A stretch of 64,000 nt of DNA from positions 1-64,000 of the forward strand of contig NZ_BPQU01000025.1 of NCBI RefSeq assembly GCF_022179445.1. The letters are read 5' to 3'. The position numbers and the translations under genes are program-made. Positions 33,192-42,506 of this stretch are shown here, one piece after another (positions within the stretch are counted from its first letter, which is position 1; each line of letters opens with the position of its first letter). A model generated the notes under the pieces. That model saw only the letters and a list, made by a program, of their open reading frames with translations. It had not been told where the DNA came from and ran no database searches. This stretch comes from Methylobacterium mesophilicum (GTDB taxonomy: Bacteria; Pseudomonadota; Alphaproteobacteria; Rhizobiales; Beijerinckiaceae).

Positions 33192-36100
33192 TCAGGCGCT
33201 CTGCGCCGCGGGCCGGTCGCGGCTCTCGGGCCGGATCCGGTAGCAACCGACATAGAGGGCGGGCAGGAACAGGAGCGTCAGGAAGGTCGCGGCCAGGATG
33301 CCGCCGATCATGGCGAACGCCATCGGTCCCCAGAACACCTCCCGGGCGATCGGGATCAGGCCCAGGCTCGCCGCGGCGGCGGTGAGCAGGATCGGCCGCA
33401 TCCGGTGGTGGGTCGCCTCGTAGACCGCATCCCAGGGCGCCATGCCCTCGTCCCGGAACTCCTCAATCTGGCTCACCAGGATCACGGCGTTGCGGATGAT
33501 GATGCCGATCAGCGCCAGGATCCCGAGGATCGCCACGAAGCCCATCGGCTTGTCGAACAGCAGCAGCGCCGGCACGACGCCGATCAGCCCGAGGGGCGCT
33601 ACGGTGAAGACCAGCAGCATCCGCCCGACGCTCTGAAGCTGGACCATCAGCAGCAGCGCCATGGTGAGCAGCATCACCGGAACCACCGCGGCGATCGGGC
33701 CCTGTCCCTTGGCCGATTCCTCGACCGCGCCGCCCGTCTCCAGCGCGTAGCCCTCGGGCAGGGCCTTCGCGTAGGCGTCGATGCCGGGCTGCAGGGCGGT
33801 CACGATGGTGGCCGGCTGCGTGGTGTCGCGGATCGTGGCCCGCACCGTCACGGTCGCCAGGCGGTTCCGACGCCAGACGATCGGCTGCTCCAGGTCGTAG
33901 CCGATCCGCGCGAAGGACAGCAGCGGCACGACGGAGCCGTTCGCGAGGCCGACCTGCAGGGATTGCAGGGTGTCCAGCGACGACCGCTCGGCCGCCCGCG
34001 CCCGCCCGACGACGTTCACGAGGTAGATCGAATCGCGCACCTGGGTGATCGCCTGGCCGCCCTCGATCCCGTTGAGGATGCCGGCGATGTCCTGGCTGGT
34101 GACGCCGAGCTGGCGTGCCTTGTCCTGGAGGATCTCGACCCGCAGGACCTTGCCCGGCTCGTTCCAATCGAAGGTCGGCACGTCGAGGCGCTTGTCGGCG
34201 GCGACCACGTTGCCGAGGTCGAGGGCGAGGCGGCGCACCGTCTCCATGTCCGGGCCGCTGAGGCGGTACTGGACCGGGCGCCCGACCGGCGGGCCCAGGC
34301 TGAGCGGCTGGATCAGGACATCGGTGCCGACGAAGTCGCGCCGGCCGATCGCCTGCAGTCGCGCCATGACCTGATCGCGGATCTCCAGGGATTTCGTCAC
34401 GACCACGATCTGGCCGTAGAACGCGTTGGAGAGCTGCTGGTCGAGGGGCAGGTAGAAGCGCACGGCGCCCTGGCCGACATAAGACGACCAGCTCGTCACG
34501 TCCGGATCGTCCTTCAGCTTCGCCTCGAACCGGTCCATCTGCGCCTTGGTCTCGGCGATGGTGGCGTTCTGGGGCAGCGTCAGGTCGACGAGCACCTCGG
34601 AGCGATCCGAGGACGGGAAGAACTGCTGCTGGACATGGCCCATCCCGACGATGGCCGCCGCCATCAGCGCCAGGCAGAGGACCACCGTGGTCCAGCGCCA
34701 GGCCATCGCGAGCTTGAGCATCACCAGGAACAGGCGGGTGAACAGCCCACGCTTCTCGGCATGGTGCTTCACGGTCTTCGGCAGCAGCGTCACGCCGATC
34801 AGCGGAGCGAAGAGAACGGCCACCACCCAGGAGACCAGCAGCGCGGCGGCCAGCACCACGAACAGCGAGTAGGTGTACTCGCCGGCTCCCGAACCGTTGA
34901 AGCCGATCGGCAGGAAGCCCGCCACCGTCACGAGCGTGCCCGTCAGCATCGGGAACGCCGTCGAGGTGTAGGCGAAGGTCGCCGCCTTCCGCAGCGTGTC
35001 GCCCCGCTCCAGCCGGGCGACCATCATCTCCACCGTGATCATGGCGTCGTCGACGAGGAGGCCGAGCGCGATGATCAGCGCGCCGAGCGAGATGCGCTGG
35101 AGCGTCACGTCCATCAGCTGCATGACCACGAAGACGATCGCCAGCACCAGCGGGATCGACACCGAGACCACCAGTCCGGCGCGCACGCCGAGGCTCACGA
35201 AGCTGACCGCGAGCACGATCACCACGGCCTCGACCAGCGCCTCGGTGAAGCCGCCGACCGCGTGCTCGACCTGCTTGGGCTGATCCGAGACGAGGTGGAC
35301 GCCCACGCCCACGGGCAGCGTCGCCTCGATCCGGCGCATCTGCGCCTTCAGCGCCTCACCGAAATGCAGCAGGTTGGCGCCCGGCCGCATCGCGATGGCG
35401 AGGCCGATGGCGGCCTTGCCGTCGACCCGGAACATCGGGGCGGGCGGATCCTCGTAGCCGCGGCTGATCTCGGCGATGTCGGCCAGCCGGAAGAACCGGT
35501 CGTTGACCCGCAGGTTCACGTCCTGCAGCGACGCCTCCGACGTGAACGACCCGCTGACCCGCAGCGACACGCGCTCCGGCCCGGCCTGCACCACGCCGGA
35601 GGCCGATACCGCGTTCTGGGCCTGAAGCGCCTTGATCAACGCCTGGAAGTCGATGCCGTAGCCGGCGAGCTTGCGGGTCGAGAAGTCGAGATAGATGGTC
35701 TCGGCCTGGGTCCCGATCAGCTGGGTCTTGCCGATGTCGGGGACCCTGAGCACCTCCGTGCGGATGCCCTCGACGTAGTCGCGCAACTGGCGGTAGGTCA
35801 GCCCGTCGGCCGTGAAGGCGTAGATGTTGCCGTAGACGTCGCCGAACTCGTCGTTGAAGAACGGGCCCTGCACCCCGTCCGGGAACTGCCCCTTGATGTC
35901 GCCGAGCCGCTTGCGGACCTGGTAGAAGGCCGGCTGGACCTCGGACTTCTTCAGCGTGTCGCGGAACTGCACGAACACCGTGGACGAGCCCGGCGTCGTG
36001 TAGCTGCGGACGTAATCCAGGGCGTTGAGCTGCTGCAGCTCCTTCTCGATCCGGTCGGTGACCTGATCGATCGTGTCCTTGATCGTGGCGCCCGGCCACG

Positions 36101-36257
36101 TCGTCTGCACGACCATGGTCTTGATCGTGAACGGCGGGTCCTCCTCGCGGCCCAGGCGGCTGTAGGCCATCACGCCAGCCACGAGCGAGACCGCCATCAG
36201 GAACCAGACGAACGAGCGGTGCCCGAGCGCCCAGTCGGAGAGATTGAAAGCCTTCAC
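33192..36257 (-). CDS. RND efflux pump, inner-membrane transporter
   Basis: 1021 aa. Twelve membrane segments in the RND plan, with two large periplasmic loops. N-terminal 'GREEDPPFTIKTMVVQTTWPG' is typical of the TriC/MdtB-like branch; the proton-relay helix shows 'LGLLVDDAMITVEMM'. Pumps small hydrophobic compounds using proton flow. Last gene of adaptor-adaptor-pump. No outer-membrane factor is in the operon, so a shared TolC-like protein is expected. Confidence 0.93.
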   Translation of the reverse strand: MKAFNLSDWALGHRSFVWFLMAVSLVAGVMAYSRLGREEDPPFTIKTMVVQTTWPGATIKDTIDQVTDRIEKELQQLNALDYVRSYTTPGSSTVFVQFRDTLKKSEVQPAFYQVRKRLGDIKGQFPDGVQGPFFNDEFGDVYGNIYAFTADGLTYRQLRDYVEGIRTEVLRVPDIGKTQLIGTQAETIYLDFSTRKLAGYGIDFQALIKALQAQNAVSASGVVQAGPERVSLRVSGSFTSEASLQDVNLRVNDRFFRLADIAEISRGYEDPPAPMFRVDGKAAIGLAIAMRPGANLLHFGEALKAQMRRIEATLPVGVGVHLVSDQPKQVEHAVGGFTEALVEAVVIVLAVSFVSLGVRAGLVVSVSIPLVLAIVFVVMQLMDVTLQRISLGALIIALGLLVDDAMITVEMMVARLERGDTLRKAATFAYTSTAFPMLTGTLVTVAGFLPIGFNGSGAGEYTYSLFVVLAAALLVSWVVAVLFAPLIGVTLLPKTVKHHAEKRGLFTRLFLVMLKLAMAWRWTTVVLCLALMAAAIVGMGHVQQQFFPSSDRSEVLVDLTLPQNATIAETKAQMDRFEAKLKDDPDVTSWSSYVGQGAVRFYLPLDQQLSNAFYGQIVVVTKSLEIRDQVMARLQAIGRRDFVGTDVLIQPLSLGPPVGRPVQYRLSGPDMETVRRLALDLGNVVAADKRLDVPTFDWNEPGKVLRVEILQDKARQLGVTSQDIAGILNGIEGGQAITQVRDSIYLVNVVGRARAAERSSLDTLQSLQVGLANGSVVPLLSFARIGYDLEQPIVWRRNRLATVTVRATIRDTTQPATIVTALQPGIDAYAKALPEGYALETGGAVEESAKGQGPIAAVVPVMLLTMALLLMVQLQSVGRMLLVFTVAPLGLIGVVPALLLFDKPMGFVAILGILALIGIIIRNAVILVSQIEEFRDEGMAPWDAVYEATHHRMRPILLTAAAASLGLIPIAREVFWGPMAFAMIGGILAATFLTLLFLPALYVGCYRIRPESRDRPAAQSA

Positions 36258-36279
36258 GGGAAACCCTTGTCCGACCGGC

Positions 36280-37380
36280 TCAACGGGCGTCGTCGGTCAG
36301 GCGCACGGCCTGGCCTTGCTGCAGGGCGTGGACGCCGGCGACGACGACGCGCTCGCCCGGTTCGACGCCGTCACGGATGGCGATGCGCCCGGCCTCGACC
36401 GTCTCGACGGTGGAGGCCAGGGTCACGTCCCGGCGCGTGACGGATTGTCCGGCCCCGTCGACGACCCAGACCGAGCGGCGCGGGCCGTCTTCCAGCAGCG
36501 CGGCGGCGGGTAGGAGGACGTGGCGCGGCACCTTGCGGGAAAGCGCCACGTCGATCGTCGCACCCAGGCGGAAGGCCGGGCCGGGATCGTCGAGCGTGAT
36601 GCGGATGCGCCGGGACCGCGTCCCGGCCTCGGCGAGCGGCGCGATCTCCCGGATGCGGCCCCGGGCCGTCAGCTCGGGCGCGCTCTGGAGCGACACCGTG
36701 AACACCCCATCCGCCGGCAGCGCGCCGACATATTGCTCCGGGATGTCCACGACCGCCTCGCGGATCTCCGGCCGGGCGACGGTGACGACGCCCTGACCGG
36801 CGCTCAGCACCTGACCGATTTCGGCGAGGCGCTGGGTGACGACGCCGTCGAACTCGGCCTTGAGTTCCGTGTAGCCCATCTGGTCCCGGGCCTTCTGAAG
36901 GCTCGCCGCCGCCTGATCGAGCCGCGCCTTCGCGGTGTCGCGCTTGGCCACGGCCTGATCGAGGGTCGCCTGCGAAACGTTGTTGCCCGACATCAGCCGC
37001 CGGGCGCGCGCCTCGGCGGCGTCCGCGTTCTCGGCCTGCGCCCGGGCGTCCGCGAGGTCGGCCTCGGCCCGGGTCAGGTCGAACCGCGTCACCACGGTGT
37101 CGAGGGCGGCCAGCCGCTGCCCCTTGGTGACGATGTCGCCGACGGTCACGTCGCGCGCGATCATCCGGCCGGGGATCTGGAAGCCGAGCTGGGATTGGTA
37201 GCGGGGCTCGACCGTCCCCGCGAACGGGCCGAACATGACCGCGTCCTTCGGCACGGCGACCTGCGTGAGGACCGGCCGCACGGGCGCAGGCGCAGCCTCC
37301 GCGTGCTCGTCATCGTGTCCGCCGCATCCGCCGAGAATCACGGCGCAGGCGGTGAGGGTCAGAACCGCACGCGTGTTCAT
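36280..37380 (-). CDS. RND periplasmic adaptor, lipoprotein
   Basis: 366 aa. Lipoprotein signal with ILGGC at ~19. Order: barrel-sandwich half ('GFQIPGRMIARDVTVGDIV'), a coiled-coil hairpin rich in Ala/Asp/Glu (~100-170), return strand 'YTELKAEFDGVVTQRLAEIG' and a beta-barrel. Membrane-fusion protein for the adjacent pump. Overlaps the preceding adaptor gene by 4 bp, and is 22 bp from the pump. Confidence 0.92.
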   Translation of the reverse strand: MNTRAVLTLTACAVILGGCGGHDDEHAEAAPAPVRPVLTQVAVPKDAVMFGPFAGTVEPRYQSQLGFQIPGRMIARDVTVGDIVTKGQRLAALDTVVTRFDLTRAEADLADARAQAENADAAEARARRLMSGNNVSQATLDQAVAKRDTAKARLDQAAASLQKARDQMGYTELKAEFDGVVTQRLAEIGQVLSAGQGVVTVARPEIREAVVDIPEQYVGALPADGVFTVSLQSAPELTARGRIREIAPLAEAGTRSRRIRITLDDPGPAFRLGATIDVALSRKVPRHVLLPAAALLEDGPRRSVWVVDGAGQSVTRRDVTLASTVETVEAGRIAIRDGVEPGERVVVAGVHALQQGQAVRLTDDAR

Positions 37381-38468
37381 GGGTTGCTCTCGACGAGGTT
37401 GGCAGCAACCTCCTGCCCGGGACGCAGAAATTGGATACCTGCGATCACGATGCGCTCGCCCGGCTCGATCCCGCCCTTCAGGGCGATGACATCCGGTCCG
37501 TATTTGTCGATCTCCACCGCGCGGACCGACACGGTCCGCTTGCCGGGATCGTAGACCCAGACCGCCGGGCGACCGCCGTAGCGGTAGAGCGCGGACCAGG
37601 GCAGGATCACCGCATCGTGCGGCGCGAACCGCCCGTGGCCGATGACGACCGCGCCGAGACCCATGGCCGGCGGCGTCTGTTCCAGGCCGATCTTGACCCG
37701 TACCGTGCCGCTCGACGCATCGACCGTCGGCGAGATCTCGCGGACCGTGCCGTTCACCGAGATCGACGGGTTGGTCTGAAGCGTGACCGTGATGGTCTTG
37801 TCGCCCGGCGGCCGGGCGGTCAGCGATTCGTAGACGTTGAACACCGCATCCCGGGGGCCGTCCTGCGCCAGCACCAGGACGGTCTGGCCGGACTGGACCA
37901 CCTGGCCGACCTCGACGCTGCGGCTCGTGACGATCCCGGAGATGCCGGCGCGCAGCTCGGTGTAGGAGAACTGTTCTTGCGCGGTGCCCAGCGCGGCCTT
38001 GGCCGAATCGACCGCGGCCTGCGTGGTGCGCAGTTCCTGCTCGGCGTTGTCGTAGCTCGGCCGCGTCGTGTACCCGCCGGCCAGGAGCTGCTTCTGACGC
38101 TCGAACGCCATCTTGGCCTGGGTCAGCAGCGCTTCGGCCGAGGCCAGCGCGGCCTTGGCGTTGTCGAGGTTCGCCCGCTGGGTCAGCGGCTCCAGCACCG
38201 CGAGGACCTGGTCGGGCTCGACGTGGTCGCCGACCTCGACCCGCCGTTCGGCGACCTTGCCGTTCGTCCGGAACGAGACGTTGACCTGTGCCTGGGCCTG
38301 GATGTCGCCGGTGAGCACGACCTCGGAGGCGACCGGCGTACGCCGCGCCGCGACGATCCGGACCCGCACCAGCGCCGAGTCGGGCGCTGCCGCCGGTTCG
38401 GCCGCCCGGGCCGCTGGTGCCAGCGCGATCGTCGCGAGCACGAGAGCTGTGTATCGTTGAGCGAACAT
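37377..38468 (-). CDS. RND periplasmic adaptor, secreted
   Basis: 363 aa. A second membrane-fusion protein with a Sec signal peptide ending ARAAEP and no lipobox Cys. Same plan: 'VSFRTNGKVAERRVEVGDHV', a hairpin (~105-165), 'YTELRAGISGIVTSRSVEVG', a barrel. Two non-identical adaptors with one RND pump recall TriABC of Pseudomonas. First gene of the operon, divergent from the TetR gene. Confidence 0.92.
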   Translation of the reverse strand: MFAQRYTALVLATIALAPAARAAEPAAAPDSALVRVRIVAARRTPVASEVVLTGDIQAQAQVNVSFRTNGKVAERRVEVGDHVEPDQVLAVLEPLTQRANLDNAKAALASAEALLTQAKMAFERQKQLLAGGYTTRPSYDNAEQELRTTQAAVDSAKAALGTAQEQFSYTELRAGISGIVTSRSVEVGQVVQSGQTVLVLAQDGPRDAVFNVYESLTARPPGDKTITVTLQTNPSISVNGTVREISPTVDASSGTVRVKIGLEQTPPAMGLGAVVIGHGRFAPHDAVILPWSALYRYGGRPAVWVYDPGKRTVSVRAVEIDKYGPDVIALKGGIEPGERIVIAGIQFLRPGQEVAANLVESNP

Positions 38469-38540
38469 GCGGATCTTGTCGGCGGCCGTTGCGGACGAAG
38501 GGCGCCCAACGGCGTGACGCTGTCCTACTCCATCGCTTAC

Positions 38541-38558
38541 ATACCGTCCAGTCGGTTT
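38541..38558. promoter_or_regulatory. Candidate TetR operator
   Basis: ATACCGTCCAGTCGGTTT, an imperfect palindrome with ACCG/CGGT arms, lies 15 bp before the TetR ATG and about 70 bp before the adaptor operon. Both spacing and shape fit a shared operator for the divergent genes. Binding is inferred. Confidence 0.5.
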
Positions 38559-38573
38559 CTAAAATGGTGACCT

Positions 38574-39137
38574 ATGCGCGCGAAACGGCAGCGGCTGGCG
38601 GAACGGCCGGAAATCATCCTGGAGGCGGCCGATGCCGTATTGCGCAAGGGCGGGGCGCGGGCCCTGACCATCGACGCGGTCGCGGCGGAGGCCGGTCTCA
38701 GCAAGGGCGGCGTCCTTCATCACTACGCATCGAAGGACGCGCTGATCCTGGCCCTGGTGGCCCGCAAGCTCACCGAACTGCGTGAGGGCATCGCCGCCTG
38801 CGAGGGTGAACTTCCGTCCGGGCCGTCGCAATTGCCGATCGCGATGGTGGCGCATGTCCGCTCGCATTACTGCGACGACGACGAGTCGTCTCGGGCTCTG
38901 CTGCTGGCGTCGATCGAGTATCCCGAGGCCCTGAACGATTATCGGGCCTTCGTGGCCGATCAACTCGACCGGCTCGGCGGGATGAACAGCGCGTGCCCCG
39001 GCGAGGGCTCGATGCTGTTCTTCGCGATCCTCGGGGTGATCATGGGCCGGACCCTGGGATTCCATCAGCTCGACCTGGACGAGTTGAAGCCGATGTTCGA
39101 CGCCCTGGAACGCATCGCTCGCAAATCGGACGCGTAG
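38574..39137 (+). CDS. TetR-family repressor of the efflux operon
   Basis: 187 aa. N-terminal HTH (~10-56) with 'LTIDAVAAEAGLSKGGVLHHYASKDALILAL', the TetR recognition-helix pattern. The C-terminal part resembles the TetR_C_37-type ligand domain. Divergent from the RND adaptor operon, which it probably represses; inducer unknown. Confidence 0.9.
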   Translation: MRAKRQRLAERPEIILEAADAVLRKGGARALTIDAVAAEAGLSKGGVLHHYASKDALILALVARKLTELREGIAACEGELPSGPSQLPIAMVAHVRSHYCDDDESSRALLLASIEYPEALNDYRAFVADQLDRLGGMNSACPGEGSMLFFAILGVIMGRTLGFHQLDLDELKPMFDALERIARKSDA

Positions 39138-39574
39138 GCGCGCCGCGAACCCGCGCCTCCGGTTGTGGCTGGCCTGTCACGATGGCCGCCCTCCTGGCGG
39201 ATGCATATCGATAGCATCCTCCTGAAAGCTGGCCGCCGGGCTCCGGTACAGAGACGATGCGAATCGGACATGTGCGCAGGCGACGGACCTTCTTATGCAG
39301 ATCGCAAGGCGCCGCGATGGTCGAGACGCCAGATAAGATCTACGCGCTACGTCGCGGGCCTCGGCTCTGTAGATTGCGCTGCTGCTTCGTTCCTGATCTG
39401 CCGGAACGACGACGACGAAAGAATCTCAGCACTGTCACGCCTTTCGGCGACGAGGGCTTTGCGTGCGGGGCGCGATTTTCCGTGCGATGACGTGCGTTCG
39501 TCATGCGCCCATGGGGCCGTCGGCTGCACGAGCGCGTTGACTGCCATCCCGTTACTCGCCGCCAGCGTAGCGTC
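39138..39574. other. Intergenic stretch without a supported gene
   Basis: 437 bp of mixed composition, lower in GC than its neighbours. Open frames cross it on both strands but lack codon bias or recognisable features, and no hairpin stands out. Confidence 0.4.
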
Positions 39575-40276
39575 ATGAACGAACACGTCGCGATCTCGCC
39601 GCCCGACGACCTGCGCCGTGCCCTGGCGCGCACCCTCTACGAGCATGACGGCAGCGGGATCGCCGATTACCCGGCCTGGGACGATGACGCCCTCGATACG
39701 CATCACCCCGGGTTGCGCGAGCGCTATCTCGAACGCGCCGACGCCCTGACCGAAGGCCCCCTCGCCGCTCTGATCACGGATCGGTTCGATGTCACCGCGC
39801 GCGACGAGGAGTTGCGCGTCCTGCGGCGTCAGCGCATGGCGCCGGAGCGCGAACGCGAGTTGCTCGAGGCCAACAACCGGGTGCTCGCGCGGGCCAACGC
39901 GGCGGAAACCGCGCGGGAGGCCGCCGAGGCCGAACTCACGACGGCACTGCGGGAACGGGATGTCGCCCGGGAAGCCGAGGCGTTCTGGCAGCGTTTCGCC
40001 TTCGATGCCGACGAACTGGCGACCCGCCGCCTGATCGAGCAGACCGACGCCCGGGCGGAAGCCGAGCGCGTCGCGATCCGCGAACGATGCCGGCGTGAGC
40101 GGGCCGAGAGCGCGCTCCGCTTGTTTGCCGACAGGGCCGAGGTCATGCCGAAGGAGGGCTGGGCGTCGGACCTGGCCAACGCCAACCGGGACATCCCGCT
40201 ATGGTGGTTTCATGCCGCCCGGGTGGCCCTGGACTCACACGAGCCGCAGCCCGGCTCGGAGCCGAGCACACCGTAA
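39575..40276 (+). CDS. Hypothetical coiled-coil protein
   Basis: 233 aa from ATG 39575. Residues ~65-190 are a long, highly charged Glu/Arg/Ala helix ('ERERELLEANNRVLARANAAET'), predicted coiled coil. The ends are more globular: 'GIADYPAWDDDALDTHHPG' and 'WWFHAARVALDSHEP'. No signal peptide. Not recognised; neighbours do not hint at a role. Confidence 0.6.
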   Translation: MNEHVAISPPDDLRRALARTLYEHDGSGIADYPAWDDDALDTHHPGLRERYLERADALTEGPLAALITDRFDVTARDEELRVLRRQRMAPERERELLEANNRVLARANAAETAREAAEAELTTALRERDVAREAEAFWQRFAFDADELATRRLIEQTDARAEAERVAIRERCRRERAESALRLFADRAEVMPKEGWASDLANANRDIPLWWFHAARVALDSHEPQPGSEPSTP

Positions 40277-40328
40277 ACCGGGCCGCGCCCGCCGGTTGGG
40301 CGCAGTTCGTCAACTGGAAGATTGGTCG

Positions 40329-40613
40329 TCAGGCAGCCGCGGGCCGCGCCACCTCCCCGGGGGGCTCGCGGAACAGGGCGGTGCAGCCGGAACCGCGATG
40401 CATGCTGAGGATCGAAGCCCGGTCGATGTCCGGATGCGCCTTCAACACCTTCTGCACGCAGCAGAGCACGCGGTCGTACTGCGCGGCATCGAAATTCGGT
40501 TCCAGCGGGCTCACGGCGATGTAGGTCTCGACGACGAGCACACGCTCCGCCCTGTCGCGGTCGACATCGACGGCGATCCAAGACGACTTGATGAGGCTGG
40601 TGCTGGCGAGCAT
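40329..40613 (-). CDS. Small hypothetical protein
   Basis: 94 aa from ATG 40613, with GAGGAA upstream. Soluble; residues 'ERVLVVETYIAVSPLEPNF' and 'YDRVLCCVQKVLKAHPDID' look like a compact alpha/beta fold. Converges on the coiled-coil gene with 52 bp between. Not recognised. Confidence 0.5.
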   Translation of the reverse strand: MLASTSLIKSSWIAVDVDRDRAERVLVVETYIAVSPLEPNFDAAQYDRVLCCVQKVLKAHPDIDRASILSMHRGSGCTALFREPPGEVARPAAA

Positions 40614-40747
40614 GGGCGTTCCTCATTCAGCGTTGCTGCGAACCCGTCCTTTTTGCGGACGGTCGATTTTGGCGGAATGATGGACCGCCTTAAGACGTAT
40701 GCCAAGAGGGACAGGATCAGTTCCCCCAGTGCACGTACCCCGCCGCG

Positions 40748-40776
40748 TTGAGACGCAGAACTCTTGGGCCTATGCT
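40748..40776 (+). promoter_or_regulatory. Sigma-70-like promoter upstream of the frc module
   Basis: TTGAGA, a 17-bp spacer and TATGCT. This is the best sigma-70 match in the 495-bp gap before frc. Transcription would start near 40783, leaving a ~325-nt leader before frc that contains a GTATAC motif (40837-40845) and a short ORF with a strong ribosome-binding site. Confidence 0.5.
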
Positions 40777-40836
40777 ACGGTGATGCCTACAACCTTCGCG
40801 AGTGCTTCTTTCTACTCGCCTCCCGCGGATGGCATG

Positions 40837-40845
40837 TGGTATACA
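40837..40845. promoter_or_regulatory. TGGTATAC half-site, candidate GntR operator
   Basis: TGGTATACA with a GTATAC core. It fits TGGYRTAC, the arm of the inverted repeat at 45663-45679 upstream of the GntR gene. It lies downstream of the predicted start of transcription, where a bound regulator would act as a roadblock. Regulation is inferred. Confidence 0.3.
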
Positions 40846-40924
40846 AGTGTGGCGGCCCTCTCGACGGGGCCGGCGTGACGGGTCCGCGAATCGACGGGAC
40901 CGCGCATCGGGAGGGAGTGTCAGC

Positions 40925-41059
40925 ATGATCCGTCCGAGACGCGAGGACGCGGGTCTCCACGATCGTTACGCAGCCGTCTCGACGGCGCGGCGCGCGAGAC
41001 CTCACCGCAGCAGCCCGTCACCGTCCGTCGGCGCCCGGCCCATCACGGCCCCGACCTGA
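40925..41059 (+). CDS. Candidate 44-aa leader ORF before frc
   Basis: GGGAGGGAG lies six bases before an ATG that opens a 44-codon frame ending 49 bp ahead of frc. The peptide is Arg/Pro/Ser-rich (MIRPRRED..., then 'TARRARPHRSSPSPS') with no family resemblance. The strong ribosome site is the only support; frc itself has a weak one. Could be a regulatory leader peptide or chance. Confidence 0.3.
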   Translation: MIRPRREDAGLHDRYAAVSTARRARPHRSSPSPSVGARPITAPT

Positions 41060-41108
41060 GACACCCCCCGCCGCTTCCCGAAACCCGATCCGAGATCCGA
41101 GACCGACC

Positions 41109-42386
41109 ATGACCAAGGCCCTCGAAGGCGTCCGCATCCTGGACTTCACCCACGTGCAATCCGGCCCGACCTGCACCCAGCTTCTGGCCTGGTTCGGCGC
41201 CGACGTGATCAAGGTCGAGCGGCCGGGAGTCGGCGACGCCACCCGCCAGCAGTTGCAGGACATCCCGGATGTGGACAGCCTGTATTTCACGATGCTGAAC
41301 CACAACAAGCGTTCGCTCACGCTCGACTCCAAGAACCCGAAGGGCAAGGAGGTGCTCTGGCGCCTGATCGAGGAATGCGACGTCCTCGTCGAGAACTTCG
41401 CCCCCGGCGCGCTGGCCCGGATGGGTCTGACCTGGGAGAAGATCCACGCGAAGAACCCGCGCATGATCCTGGCGTCCGTGAAGGGCTTCGGCCCCGGCCG
41501 CTACGAGGATTGCAAGGTCTACGAGAACGTCGCGCAATGCGCCGGCGGCTCGGCCTCCACCACCGGGTTCCGGGACGGCATCCCGATGGTGACCGGCGCC
41601 CAGATCGGCGATTCCGGCACCGGCCTGCACCTGGCGTTGGGCATCGTCACGGCGCTCTACCACCGCACCCAGACCGGCCTCGGCCAGAAGGTCGACTGCG
41701 CCATGCAGGACGGCGTGCTGAACCTCTGCCGGGTCAAGCTGCGCGACCAGCAGCGCCTCGAGCACGGCCCGCTCAAGGAATACAGCCAGTTCGGCGAAGG
41801 CATCCCGTTCGGCGAGGCGACCCCTCGGGCCGGCAACGATTCCGGCGGCGGCCAGCCGGGCCGGATCCTGCGCTGCAAGGGCTGGGAGCAGGACCCGAAC
41901 GCCTACATCTACGTCATCACCCAGGCGGCGGTCTGGGACCCGATCTGCGACATCATCGGCGAGCCCGACTGGAAGACCGACCCGAACTACGCCTCCCCGA
42001 AGGCGCGCCTGCCGCACCTCAACGAGATCTTCACGCGCATCGAAGCCTGGACGATGAAGATGTCCAAGTTCGAGGCCATGGACATCCTGAACGGGCACGA
42101 CATCCCGTGCGGCCCGATCCTGTCGATGAAGGAGATCGCAGCGGACGAGGCGCTGCGGGCGACCGGCACCATCGTGGAGGTCGATCACCCGACCCGCGGC
42201 CGCTACCTCTCGGTCGGCAACCCGATCAAGCTCTCGGCGAGCCCGACCGAGGTCGTGCGCTCGCCGCTCCTGGGTGAGCACACCCAGGAGATCCTGCGCG
42301 ACGTCCTCAAGTACTCGGAGGAAGAGGTCGGCGAGATCTCCGGCTCCGGCGCCATCGGGGGCGTGCAGAAGATCGCGGCCGAGTGA
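41109..42386 (+). CDS. frc: Formyl-CoA:oxalate CoA-transferase
   Basis: 425 aa. Class III CoA-transferase: 'LEGVRILDFTHVQSGPTCTQLLAW' N-terminus, 'VYENVAQCAGGSASTTGF' and catalytic Asp168 in GAQIGDSGTGLH (D169 in Oxalobacter). The active-site glycine loop reads DSGGGQPG. It moves CoA from formyl-CoA to oxalate, making oxalyl-CoA and formate. oxc (oxalyl-CoA decarboxylase) is not in the window. OxlT and a regulator lie on the other side of the module. Confidence 0.93.
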   Translation: MTKALEGVRILDFTHVQSGPTCTQLLAWFGADVIKVERPGVGDATRQQLQDIPDVDSLYFTMLNHNKRSLTLDSKNPKGKEVLWRLIEECDVLVENFAPGALARMGLTWEKIHAKNPRMILASVKGFGPGRYEDCKVYENVAQCAGGSASTTGFRDGIPMVTGAQIGDSGTGLHLALGIVTALYHRTQTGLGQKVDCAMQDGVLNLCRVKLRDQQRLEHGPLKEYSQFGEGIPFGEATPRAGNDSGGGQPGRILRCKGWEQDPNAYIYVITQAAVWDPICDIIGEPDWKTDPNYASPKARLPHLNEIFTRIEAWTMKMSKFEAMDILNGHDIPCGPILSMKEIAADEALRATGTIVEVDHPTRGRYLSVGNPIKLSASPTEVVRSPLLGEHTQEILRDVLKYSEEEVGEISGSGAIGGVQKIAAE

Positions 42387-42506
42387 GGCCGCCAGGCGAT
42401 CCCGGGCCGAGCGTCCGGGGTCGCCGCCGACCGACCGCGTAACGTCGTAGTCCATACCCAAAAGATCCCGCCTCGCTTCGGGGCCGGACGACGCCAGGGA
42501 TCGCCC

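Noticed and set aside
33405..36440. 1011-codon open frame opposite the RND pump
   Set aside because: Antisense of a convincing RND transporter; His/Gln/Arg-rich translation with no recognisable domain.
39165..39578. 137-codon open frame after the TetR gene
   Set aside because: No codon bias, overlaps the start of the next gene, no ribosome-binding site, no recognisable features.
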